A DNA stretch of 38,970 nt from Rhodobacter sp. GTDB lineage: Bacteria > Pseudomonadota > Alphaproteobacteria > Rhodobacterales > Rhodobacteraceae. The first letter of the stretch is position 1. Each line of letters starts with the position of its first letter. Shown here piece after piece: positions 1 to 7,450 of the stretch. The notes under the pieces were generated by a model. It did not search any database, was not told the origin of the DNA, and worked only from the letters and a program-made list of their open reading frames with translations. The translations under genes were made by a program, and so were the position numbers. The stretch covers positions 1 to 38,970 of the forward strand of contig JAPOUP010000027.1 in the NCBI GenBank assembly GCA_026708635.1, written 5' to 3'.

Positions 1-2
1 TC

Positions 3-605
3 GACCTTGCCGCATTCGCGTGCCCGGACCATCACGCAGCCAAGGCAGAAGCCATTCTCGCCCGCCGTACCGCATTCATCCAGGAAACACGGAACCTTCT
101 TGTTGAGCCGCGCCATCCCGTTGAGCCCTACGCCTTGGACTTCGCCGCCGCATTGCGGTCGTTCGGAAGCCCAACGGCTTTCCCTGTGCTCCTCACGCTC
201 CCTGTCAAAGCCGGGTACCAGCTTTTTCAGCTTATGGATCAAGCCCTCAAGGTGATAGAAGTTTGAGCTAAAATCACCGGCTTTGGTGAACCGCTGCTGA
301 CGACGGATGAACCCTGCCCGTTCGAGTTCTCTTATGTGTTTCTTCAGCGTTGCGTCCGAGAGGCCGGTTCGGTCCCGAAGCTCACGCTTGGTCGAAACCG
401 GTGACCTGATGTGGACGGGAAGCGTGACGCTTTCGGCTCGTATCCCACCATCGGCGGCGGATATGATATATCCCGTTCGATTACTGAAACGGAACCCGAG
501 TGAACCGTGAAAAGGCGGCGGTCTCCCGGAAAAATCGGCGGGAACGGACGGTGATGCCGCGCTGACGCTCCATCGCGCAGGGGCGGAAGCACCGCTTTGT
601 TGGGA
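3..605 (-). pseudogene. Winged-helix DNA-binding protein fragment with Cys-rich tail, no start codon, C-terminus beyond window
   Basis: The minus-strand frame from about 605 to the left edge is free of stops. At roughly 395-294 it encodes a convincing winged helix: TKRELRDRTGLSDATL, then a recognition-helix segment KKHIRELERAGFIRRQQ. This is followed by a wing-like stretch ending in SSNFYHLEGLI. The part nearest the window edge is rich in cysteine (PQCGG, PCFLDECG, FCLGCVMVRAREC), which could form a metal site. No ATG, GTG or TTG occurs in frame between the upstream TGA (606-608) and the helix-turn-helix, so the 5' end is either frameshifted or lost. The helix-turn-helix resembles those of plasmid- or phage-type replication and regulatory proteins, but I cannot name a family. 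The protein continues past position 1, so its full length is unknown. The DNA-binding assignment is fairly secure; the pseudogene status rests only on the missing start. Confidence 0.5.
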
Positions 606-622
606 TCAAAGAGCTTTTGATC
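604..622. other. Perfect 7-bp dyad downstream of the GPP34 gene
   Basis: GATCAAA and TTTGATC flank a five-base loop (GAGCT). The dyad lies 45 bases beyond the stop of the GPP34 gene on the minus strand and coincides with the start of the open frame of the winged-helix fragment. No T-run follows on either strand, so a classical terminator is not well supported. It could be a weak terminator, an operator, or the scar of a lost element. Confidence 0.3.
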
Positions 623-666
623 TCTGCCCCCAGAAGTTACTATGATTTACGTCGGAAACCGCGGAC

Positions 667-1359
667 TTACATTGGGGCGACAGCCATAGACTGCGCCAGC
701 TGCAGTTCGATTTCCCTAACGCAATTGGTCACAGCCTGCCCGATAAGGTCCATCTTCCGAATTTGGGCGATCCGTTCCCGCGCACCATCGTGCTCACGGG
801 CGGAAAGCAGGTGCCTGAATATCCCACAGGCATCAACCAAGCCAATGATGGCTATATCGCGCGGTTCGGGAATCTCGTCACTGAAAAGGATCGACATGAT
901 GCGGAGCTTGACCTGCCGCTCCGCTTTGTCATCCCGGATAGGATAGCGATGGGACTTGAATACCCACATTACCCGGTTTTCCTGGAGTTCAAGTATGCCG
1001 GCCTTGCAGAGTCGGTCCAGCGCCTGCTGACGGACAAGCTTGGAGTCTCTCTGGCAGAACTCGACCCAGTAGCGGGCATCATGCTGCTCATCCGCCATCG
1101 CGAGCCGTTCAAGCGTTTGATCCAGAAGGTCATCGCCCGTCGGACTGGAGTCGATGATAATCAGCTTGTTCAGATCGGAGTCGATCTTGCCACGGATAGC
1201 GAGATCCATAAGGATAGCCCCGGAAAGCACGAAGCTCATCGAATGCTGGGGGACGAAAATGAATTTCCCGCTCCGGTCATCGACAAGCAGAAGCATGATT
1301 TCCTCTGCGAAAGTCAGCGGGATGTCTCCAGCCGTAGCGTTTGTGGAATCCATGGCCAT
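667..1359 (-). CDS. GPP34 family (Golgi phosphoprotein 3-like) protein
   Basis: This 230-residue protein matches the GPP34/GOLPH3 fold. It opens with LTFAEEIMLLLVDDRSGKF (about residues 15-33). This is followed by the family's hydrophobic helix SGAILMDLAIRGKID, the PTGDDLLDQTL turn (about 73-83) and the RYPIRDD loop later on. In eukaryotes GOLPH3 binds phosphatidylinositol-4-phosphate on Golgi membranes; bacterial members are known mainly from actinobacteria and their role is unclear. No signal peptide or membrane segment is visible, so a peripheral membrane or cytoplasmic location is likely. ATG codons at 1359 and 1353 are both possible starts, and no strong ribosome binding site distinguishes them. 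The gene stands alone between a decayed regulator fragment and the end of the SpoIIE operon. Family assignment is good; function is unknown. Confidence 0.8.
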   Translation of the reverse strand: MAMDSTNATAGDIPLTFAEEIMLLLVDDRSGKFIFVPQHSMSFVLSGAILMDLAIRGKIDSDLNKLIIIDSSPTGDDLLDQTLERLAMADEQHDARYWVEFCQRDSKLVRQQALDRLCKAGILELQENRVMWVFKSHRYPIRDDKAERQVKLRIMSILFSDEIPEPRDIAIIGLVDACGIFRHLLSAREHDGARERIAQIRKMDLIGQAVTNCVREIELQLAQSMAVAPM

Positions 1360-1529
1360 GGATTGACTTAAACCGAGATTGGGGCCGGAATCAAGCCAAT
1401 AAACCCGAAATTGCCCAATTGGCGGGAATGTCGGTGGCGGAACGGTCTTCAGCGACGACTTCCCCGATGTCTATGGCCGCCGACGACCGAGGGATCGGAT
1501 ATACGGTAGATCCGGTTGGGAGATTCCCC

Positions 1530-1559
1530 GGACGCCATTACGGGAAAAGTTCAGCGTCC
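1530..1559 (-). terminator. Possible terminator of the partner-switch operon
   Basis: GGACGC and GCGTCC form a perfect six-base stem around an 18-base loop, about 16 bases beyond the stop of the SpoIIE phosphatase gene. There is no T-run, so this is a weak candidate placed mainly by position. Confidence 0.25.
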
Positions 1560-1574
1560 CCGTTCCCTTAGGCG

Positions 1575-3500
1575 TCACTCCGGATCCGGGGTAGGGGCGC
1601 GGACCTCTCTTTCATCCTCGGATTTACGGTGAACCACTAGGATTGAGATATCGTCCGCCTGGCGCGCGCCCGCCGCGAAAGCGTCAATACGGTCAAGCAT
1701 CCGTTCGCACAGAAGCCGGCTGGATCGCCTGCCGTGTGTGGCGCAGGCATCCCTGAACATCTCCACCGCGCCCTCGGTACCGAGTAATGTCCCGTCTTCT
1801 TTCTGGGCCTCGTCAAGGCCGTCACTGTAGAGCAGCATTTGTTCACCGGGCGCGAGCACGACACGATGAGCTGCCCATTCCAGATCCGCGAGCACACCAA
1901 TGACCATGTCCGGTGCGGTGGTCACGAGACTCACGGTTCCGTCCTGTTTCGCGATCATCGGAGGACAGTGTCCGGCATTGACAAAATTCACCTCGCCCGT
2001 GTCCGGCGTGACAATGGCGAGTATCGCCGTGATGAACATATCCTCGGGATTGCGCTCGCATAGAGCGTTGTTTGCCGCCTGCATCACCTTGGCCGGCTCG
2101 TCGAACTGGTGGCACTGGGCTCTTAAAAGGGCGCTGGCCTGGGCAGCGAACAGCGCCGGTGCCATTCCCTTGCCGGATACATCGGCTATCAGCAGCGCGA
2201 CCCTGCCGTCGTCCAGGGTGAATATATCGAAAAAGTCTCCGGCAACTTCGAGGGCGGGACGCATTCGGCCATGGATGTCCAGCCCCGGATGCAGGTTGAA
2301 CGTCGCCGGAAGAAGTGACTGCTGGATCCGCCGGGCGTTCTCAAGCTGCTCCGTAACGGCAATCAGTTCGTTCCGGGCATCGAGGCTTGAGCGGAAGCTA
2401 TCGACCGCGAGAAGCAGGGTGTCGATCTCCCTTCCCGATCTTACGACGGCCCCGGACGCGGTACCTCGCTTTCCGTCCATTCCCGGGCGGTCCGGGCCAA
2501 TACCGCTGATGCGCATCTTGGTCTCGCCACCGGACATGGCGCCGAGCAGTCTCACGACCGCGCCAAGGGGGCGAAATCCCACTCTCAGTTTTTGCAGCAG
2601 CAAGCCAAGGGACAGAAGGATGATCGCCAGCACCGCGGTGAGGGCCATCATGGTGAGCAGCTCCTCGCGGCGCAGAGCGTCAGAGATATCACGGAGCAGG
2701 ATCAGGTCGCCGGCCGCCTCTGTGGCTCCATACTGAAGTGGAACAATGGTTGCTTCCAGACGCCGCCCCTCGCCAACGGAGAGAACCATGCTTCGTGCCC
2801 GTAGATCGCCGCCACCCGCAAGGTTGCCGACGCCGGTTTCGGGTACGGCGCCGAGCAGGCTTCGGACCTCGCCGTCGGTACCGCGATACGCAAGTCCAGA
2901 AAGTTTTGGAAAGAACTCATCGATACCTTCCGAGACCGGTAAGACTGTCCAGATGGTGCCGACTACCAGATTTCCACGTCGAACCGGAGTGCTGTGCGCC
3001 TGCACCGGTGAACCGACCTCATCGATCAATAGATCGGTATAAGGGGTCTGGGGTCTCAGCCGCGTGAAAGTGTTGGGGCCCAGTGACACCGACCCGTTAT
3101 CCGCGCTTGCGATGGCTTGGCCACCCGAGGATACCAGAAATATGGTGGGACGCTCCGGTTGCGCTTCCCTGACGATCTGGAGAGCCTCGTCCATCTCACT
3201 TGAAGCGACATTGGCCACAAGTACCGAATCCACCTCGGGATCCACCGCGAGTTGACGGGCAAGCGCCGCCAGTCGCTCATGGCGCAGGTCAAGCATCGTG
3301 TTGATCAGGTCCGTCTGCAGGCTGATCGAAGTCTCGGAGTGACGGTGGGCAAGCGAAGCGCCCCGGATCTCCGCATAGGCGATGAGTATCGCTGAAGTCG
3401 CCACAAGGGCCGCGACCGCTGTCAGGCCGACACTGCGCCTGAGGCTGGGTCCACTGCCCTGCCGGTTCTCTTTTTCTGAAGGAGCGGTGGCCTGTGTCAC
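1575..3500 (-). CDS. Membrane SpoIIE/RsbU-type PP2C serine phosphatase with periplasmic sensor and HAMP
   Basis: This 641-residue membrane phosphatase probably dephosphorylates the STAS protein encoded at the other end of the operon and thereby drives the partner switch. The order is: cytoplasmic N-terminus, membrane segment about 24-43, extracytoplasmic sensor of about 235 residues with Cache-like features, second membrane segment about 282-302, HAMP-like linker to about 375, a short coiled-coil ENARRIQQSLLP (387-398) and a SpoIIE PP2C domain. The metal-binding aspartates are visible in GDFFD (D422), IADVSGKG (D440), YSDG (D560) and ADDIS (D617). NAGHCPP at 508-514 is also typical. Its ATG overlaps the GNAT stop by four bases (ATGA), indicating translational coupling. 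It is the last gene of the operon. Family assignment is very secure; the STAS substrate is inferred from gene context. Confidence 0.93.
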   Translation of the reverse strand: MTQATAPSEKENRQGSGPSLRRSVGLTAVAALVATSAILIAYAEIRGASLAHRHSETSISLQTDLINTMLDLRHERLAALARQLAVDPEVDSVLVANVASSEMDEALQIVREAQPERPTIFLVSSGGQAIASADNGSVSLGPNTFTRLRPQTPYTDLLIDEVGSPVQAHSTPVRRGNLVVGTIWTVLPVSEGIDEFFPKLSGLAYRGTDGEVRSLLGAVPETGVGNLAGGGDLRARSMVLSVGEGRRLEATIVPLQYGATEAAGDLILLRDISDALRREELLTMMALTAVLAIILLSLGLLLQKLRVGFRPLGAVVRLLGAMSGGETKMRISGIGPDRPGMDGKRGTASGAVVRSGREIDTLLLAVDSFRSSLDARNELIAVTEQLENARRIQQSLLPATFNLHPGLDIHGRMRPALEVAGDFFDIFTLDDGRVALLIADVSGKGMAPALFAAQASALLRAQCHQFDEPAKVMQAANNALCERNPEDMFITAILAIVTPDTGEVNFVNAGHCPPMIAKQDGTVSLVTTAPDMVIGVLADLEWAAHRVVLAPGEQMLLYSDGLDEAQKEDGTLLGTEGAVEMFRDACATHGRRSSRLLCERMLDRIDAFAAGARQADDISILVVHRKSEDEREVRAPTPDPE

Positions 3501-4294
3501 GGATTCGGCTCCCCGGAATGCGGCTCGGGTCTTCGGGAGTAGATCAAGGTGCAGTTTTGGCCCTTGCGAATGCCGGTCGCGACCAAGCCATCGGCAAGGA
3601 GGGTCTGATGATCCGACAGATTCCCGGCCTTTGGAAGCAAGACGTGACGCTGGCGGCCGGTCGGTTCGGATCGCTGACCGGATTCGAACGCCAGCTCACA
3701 TTCGAGCAGGAAGCGGGGATGTCCGTCCAACAGGTTTTTCAGGCCCGAGACATGAAACCCGGAATTCATCAGGTTGGCGAGTGAGGCTGAATTAAATGGC
3801 GATGCGGTTGACTGCGCCGAAACGAATCCAGCCTCGGAAAAGATTCTCTTTCGCATCCGGATCAGACGTAAATGCCAGCCTTGTCCGCGCATGGCCTGAT
3901 CAAGCGCCGTACCGAACAGAAGGCCGGTCCGGCCTGAGTCCGTGCCCGGAATGAACGGAGGGTGATCACGGCCCGCCGGCACTGCGACGCTGTATCCTAG
4001 CGGCTCCCCTCCGCGCTCAATTAACAGGATTATGCCGTTCCGGATCATTTCGGACAGGAAACTCTTTGGCATTGGCATGAACAATCCATCCTCTCCCAGA
4101 CCCATGATCGCGTCTGAGTTAAGGGAGTGTAACGCGGACAGATCGTCGGTGTCCGCAAGCCTGAGCCGGACATTCCCCGGGTTGGATTGGGCCCATCGAT
4201 CAATGACCGCGCAGGCCGCATTCAGGAAATCGGCCCGATCCGGTTCGTTGTCATCGCGAGATGATACGCCCACTACCGAACATGCCGCCGTCAC
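3497..4294 (-). CDS. GNAT family N-acetyltransferase
   Basis: The product has 265 residues and probably transfers an acyl group from acetyl-CoA to an amine; the substrate is unknown. The acetyl-CoA pyrophosphate-binding loop is seen as RGQGWH (136-141). The typical C-terminal GNAT pattern follows in SPFNSASLANLMNSGF (165-180), where Asn and the SGF turn are conserved. The N-terminal 40 residues and the C-terminal 80 residues extend beyond the core fold and were not recognised. The gene overlaps both neighbours by four bases: its start lies inside the end of the binding-protein gene and its stop inside the start of the phosphatase gene. It therefore belongs firmly to the partner-switch operon. 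An acetyltransferase is unusual in such a module. It could modify the transported compound (detoxification) or a protein of the switch. The fold is well supported; its role is open. Confidence 0.78.
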   Translation of the reverse strand: MTAACSVVGVSSRDDNEPDRADFLNAACAVIDRWAQSNPGNVRLRLADTDDLSALHSLNSDAIMGLGEDGLFMPMPKSFLSEMIRNGIILLIERGGEPLGYSVAVPAGRDHPPFIPGTDSGRTGLLFGTALDQAMRGQGWHLRLIRMRKRIFSEAGFVSAQSTASPFNSASLANLMNSGFHVSGLKNLLDGHPRFLLECELAFESGQRSEPTGRQRHVLLPKAGNLSDHQTLLADGLVATGIRKGQNCTLIYSRRPEPHSGEPNP

Positions 4295-5319
4295 TGGCCG
4301 ATGACCTCTGCGTAGTCGAGTAAGGAAAGACTGGGATAGATTTCCAGATCACGCGCCACATCCGCTCGGATCTGATAGGAGAATTCCGGAAGCACCTCGA
4401 CGGGAATTCTCTCGGCGGGTTCATTGCCGAATAGAACGCGCTCTACCTTGGAAGCCGTGAACCGCCCGACCTTTTCATAAGGCGCGACGAGTCCGAAAAG
4501 CGCGTCCGAGGAGGCAAGCATGACTTCAGTCGAGGCGAATGAGGGCAGACTCCGGAGATTTGCCAGCTCAGTGATCTGGCGTGCGTACTGGCCGATGAAG
4601 CTGTCAGGTCCGAGATAGAGGAACTGGGGTCCGGTCTCCGCGGCGGCCTGAACGAGGCCAGGAAGCGAATCGGGATCGGGATTCCCGTCGGCGTCAAGCG
4701 GAACCGGAAAATCGTTGATCCTTATGTTCAGGCGACGGCCCAGATTGATAAGCTGCTCGACGACAAGAACCGAATTGCTTTCCGTCGGGGTGTATATCGT
4801 GGCAACCCGATCGATCGGCATATAGGACTGCATTGCCCTGAACTGTGTCTTGAGTGGCACGATGTGACTGACACCCGTCACGTTGCGGCCGGTGGGGCCG
4901 AACGCGGGAATGATCCGTGATTTCACCGGTTGTGAAACCATGGTGAACACAATCGGTCTGTCAGTTACCCGCGGAGGGTAGTCCTGGGCCGAGCTTGCCA
5001 GAAACGGGTCGCGACCCGCAATACCGAGTGTGACCGTGGTACCCCAAGTGTAAACGAGATCCGGCGCCACGCTTTCGATCTCCGCCAGGATGTCCGGAAG
5101 GCGGTCGGGATCCCGGTCAAGTGATCGGACAATGAAGTTCAGCGGCATCCCGCCTTCAGCGAAATGTGCGTAGAAACCGTCTTCCACCTCCGTCTCTCCC
5201 CGCCAAAGGACCATGAAAACGGATTTCGGTTCATCCGCACCGATCGATCGACCGGAGCCGGTCGCCACGGCTGTCGCTAGAGATCCTTTCAGGAATTCAC
5301 GTTTCGACAAGCAAGCCAC
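4291..5319 (-). CDS. Orphan ABC-type substrate-binding protein (TrpX/ABC_sub_bind-like) with Tat-like signal
   Basis: I chose the GTG at 5319 because a perfect AGGAGG lies six bases upstream (5326-5331). This gives about 342 residues and a 23-base overlap with the end of the transporter gene. The longer frame would start at a TTG at 5355 with no such site. The N-terminus reads SKREFLKG followed by a hydrophobic stretch, a Lys-Arg variant of the twin-arginine motif, so export by Tat is likely. The body resembles the two-lobed ABC_sub_bind family: FIVRSLDRDPDRLPDIL, TGRNVTGVSH, VATIYTPTESNS, QFLYLGPDSFIG and FASTEVML are typical positions. Such proteins normally feed a dedicated permease and ATPase, but none is encoded nearby. 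Here it may present ligand to the membrane sensors or to the transporter of the same operon. Family call good; ligand unknown. Confidence 0.82.
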   Translation of the reverse strand: MACLSKREFLKGSLATAVATGSGRSIGADEPKSVFMVLWRGETEVEDGFYAHFAEGGMPLNFIVRSLDRDPDRLPDILAEIESVAPDLVYTWGTTVTLGIAGRDPFLASSAQDYPPRVTDRPIVFTMVSQPVKSRIIPAFGPTGRNVTGVSHIVPLKTQFRAMQSYMPIDRVATIYTPTESNSVLVVEQLINLGRRLNIRINDFPVPLDADGNPDPDSLPGLVQAAAETGPQFLYLGPDSFIGQYARQITELANLRSLPSFASTEVMLASSDALFGLVAPYEKVGRFTASKVERVLFGNEPAERIPVEVLPEFSYQIRADVARDLEIYPSLSLLDYAEVIGQ

Positions 5320-7450
5320 GGATCGCCTCCTCTTCATCCCGCTCTCCAAAGGCAAGAAACCAGCTCAGGCCCGCGGCGGACAGCAGCAGCGCTCCCAACC
5401 CCATCCACATCAACGCGACACTCGGAGGAAAGGCGAGCAGTAGCGCACCGGCGATCAACGGTCCCGCCAGTGACCCCAGTCGTTCGAGAAACCGGAACAC
5501 GCCAAGCACCGTACCAGCCCCCGTGGATATCGTCTGCCGTTCGGCTATCTGCACAAGGAAGCTTATCTGCGTCGGAATGGAAAGGGTCTGGCCGATTCCA
5601 AACAGTAACGTTGCCACGAACAGGATCGTCAGTCCTTCACCGACAAGTACGTTCCATGCGTTGGGAAGCACGAATCCGACGCTGGCTACCATACCCCCGA
5701 TCGCTACCCATGAGCCGAACCCCTGCCAACGGTCAGCGAGCGGAGAAAGCAGAGGCGCGAGAACCAGAATCGCGATACCATATCCCATCAGGATCCGGGC
5801 GCTTTCCGCCGCGCCTCCGATGTTGAGCGCGGCCAGAGGCACGAGCAGAAACAACCCTCCGGTCAGCAACGCCTTTGCGGGGACGGCGAAACAGGCGATC
5901 ATCGCAAAAAACCGGGGATTGGCCAAAATCGTCATGATGATCGTCATCTGGTCCTGCGTCCATTCCGACATACCGCGTTTGAATCCGACGGCAACCGATC
6001 GGGTCTGGGAAGCCATGGACGATCGTTCTTTCGGCATCGCGGAGGGGTTGGTCAGGTCGGGCGGAAACTTTGAGATCATGAAAATACAAGCGAAGGCGGA
6101 AACACCGATCGAGGCTACGGCCCCATAGAAAACCAATGAGGCTCCAATTCGATCGGCAAGAATGCCGCCGACCGCGGGTCCGCCGATCTCTGCCGCCACC
6201 ACAACCGCGAGGAACAGGGAGAATCCAGTGCTTCTTTGTTTGGGATCGGCATGCCTGACTATGTGTACCTGGGCCGCCGCGTAGACCAAACCGTAACCGA
6301 ATCCTGTCAGTGCGCGCGCAAGCACGATCATCGCGAGACCGTCCGCGACGATATGGCCGATCATACCGATGCCCGCGAAGAGCGTCCCAATCAAAAATAC
6401 CCGGCGAGGGCCGTATTGTTCGCTGAATACCGAACCGATCAGGACGGATATCAGCGACGCCGCCATGAAACAGGCCATGACCATCCCGATCTGGAAATCG
6501 GCGTCGCTGTCCGATGGCGCGAACTGGCCCAGAAACTGCGGCAGTATCGGCCTCAGCATCGCTTCGGAGAGCAGGAAAAGGAATAGTGGAAGACGGACAT
6601 GGCTGACCGCGGGAACACGCAACTGCTGCGGCCCCTTCGCGTCTGGAAGCCGTATGCCGTTGGAGCCACCCGGGGAACCGGCGTGTTTGACGATCCGGTC
6701 AATCTGGCGAACGAGCGCCTTGACAAGCCCACCTACGCGTGAACGGACGGAAAAACGTAGATCCTGGGCCATCATCCGTGCGGTGAGGAAATCAATAATC
6801 CACGCCGGACGCGAAATGTAAACGGCAAATACCAATAACAGAAGCTCGATGGCCAGTAGCACGATCGCGAGAACGACCACGGCGGTGTCAATCCAGATGT
6901 CCTGTTTCTGGGCTTCAAGAAGCCCGATGTCAAACCCCGCGTAGAGGGTTCCGATGGTTTTTTCGCTGCTGTCTATGGGGATGGAGGTGACGAGAAGATC
7001 TCCGCCTTGCCGACCGGCGACCGTGACCGGACTGGAAAGCGGCACCTCAAGGAGTTCCTGCAGATTGGTCAGAAGGCGGTTGGTGAGCCCGGTGGGTTCG
7101 GGCGCGGACATCGCGGAAAGCGCGGCGTGTGCGGCCGCGGAGTCATCCGCCGAGATATGCCGCACCGTTCTTTCCGTGTCGGTCAGGGCAATGAAATTCA
7201 TTCCCGGCGCCGAGGATCTGGCGCTGTCGAGAACCGGCTCAACGTTGCGCAGCGTCTGAAGGCCACCAAACACCGATACGGCGTGGTCGACGCGCCGCTG
7301 CACGCCCACGGCGGCGGTAATTGTTTGGGTCTCAACCTTTGGCAGAAGGTGGGTCTCGAAAATCCTTACCGAAAGATATCCAAACAGTAGGAATGGTAGG
7401 ACCAGAAGGCCAAGCAGCATTGCCAGGAGGGCGGGGCGTGTGTGGGCCAT
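5297..7450 (-). CDS. MFS transporter with N-terminal membrane-anchored sensor domain
   Basis: This is a 717-residue fusion. Residues 8-28 form a membrane segment, about 30-185 an extracytoplasmic Cache-like domain (ending in GTLYAGFDIG, typical of such sensors), and 187-211 a second membrane segment. Residues 212-284 form a HAMP-like or linker region. Residues 285-705 are a complete major facilitator transporter of about 12 membrane segments with the cytoplasmic loop-2/3 signature (FSEQYGPRRVFLIG) and the loop carrying GFGYGLVYAAAQ. Ordinary MFS proteins have about 400 residues, so the first 280 are an added sensor of the same style as in the SpoIIE phosphatase and the kinase of the operon. 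The start overlaps the kinase stop by one base (TGATG). The transported compound and direction are unknown. I infer that transport activity and signal sensing are coupled. Confidence 0.88.
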   Translation of the reverse strand: MAHTRPALLAMLLGLLVLPFLLFGYLSVRIFETHLLPKVETQTITAAVGVQRRVDHAVSVFGGLQTLRNVEPVLDSARSSAPGMNFIALTDTERTVRHISADDSAAAHAALSAMSAPEPTGLTNRLLTNLQELLEVPLSSPVTVAGRQGGDLLVTSIPIDSSEKTIGTLYAGFDIGLLEAQKQDIWIDTAVVVLAIVLLAIELLLLVFAVYISRPAWIIDFLTARMMAQDLRFSVRSRVGGLVKALVRQIDRIVKHAGSPGGSNGIRLPDAKGPQQLRVPAVSHVRLPLFLFLLSEAMLRPILPQFLGQFAPSDSDADFQIGMVMACFMAASLISVLIGSVFSEQYGPRRVFLIGTLFAGIGMIGHIVADGLAMIVLARALTGFGYGLVYAAAQVHIVRHADPKQRSTGFSLFLAVVVAAEIGGPAVGGILADRIGASLVFYGAVASIGVSAFACIFMISKFPPDLTNPSAMPKERSSMASQTRSVAVGFKRGMSEWTQDQMTIIMTILANPRFFAMIACFAVPAKALLTGGLFLLVPLAALNIGGAAESARILMGYGIAILVLAPLLSPLADRWQGFGSWVAIGGMVASVGFVLPNAWNVLVGEGLTILFVATLLFGIGQTLSIPTQISFLVQIAERQTISTGAGTVLGVFRFLERLGSLAGPLIAGALLLAFPPSVALMWMGLGALLLSAAGLSWFLAFGERDEEEAIRGLLVET
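5326..5331 (-). promoter_or_regulatory. Shine-Dalgarno AGGAGG that decides the binding-protein start
   Basis: The minus strand carries AGGAGG six bases before the GTG at 5319. It lies inside the 3' end of the upstream transporter gene, so ribosomes finishing that gene can re-initiate here. This perfect match is the reason for rejecting the upstream TTG at 5355. Confidence 0.75.

Noticed and set aside
763-1371. A 202-codon plus-strand frame opposite the GPP34 gene
   Set aside because: Its translation matches nothing, while the minus strand gives a clear GPP34 family protein.
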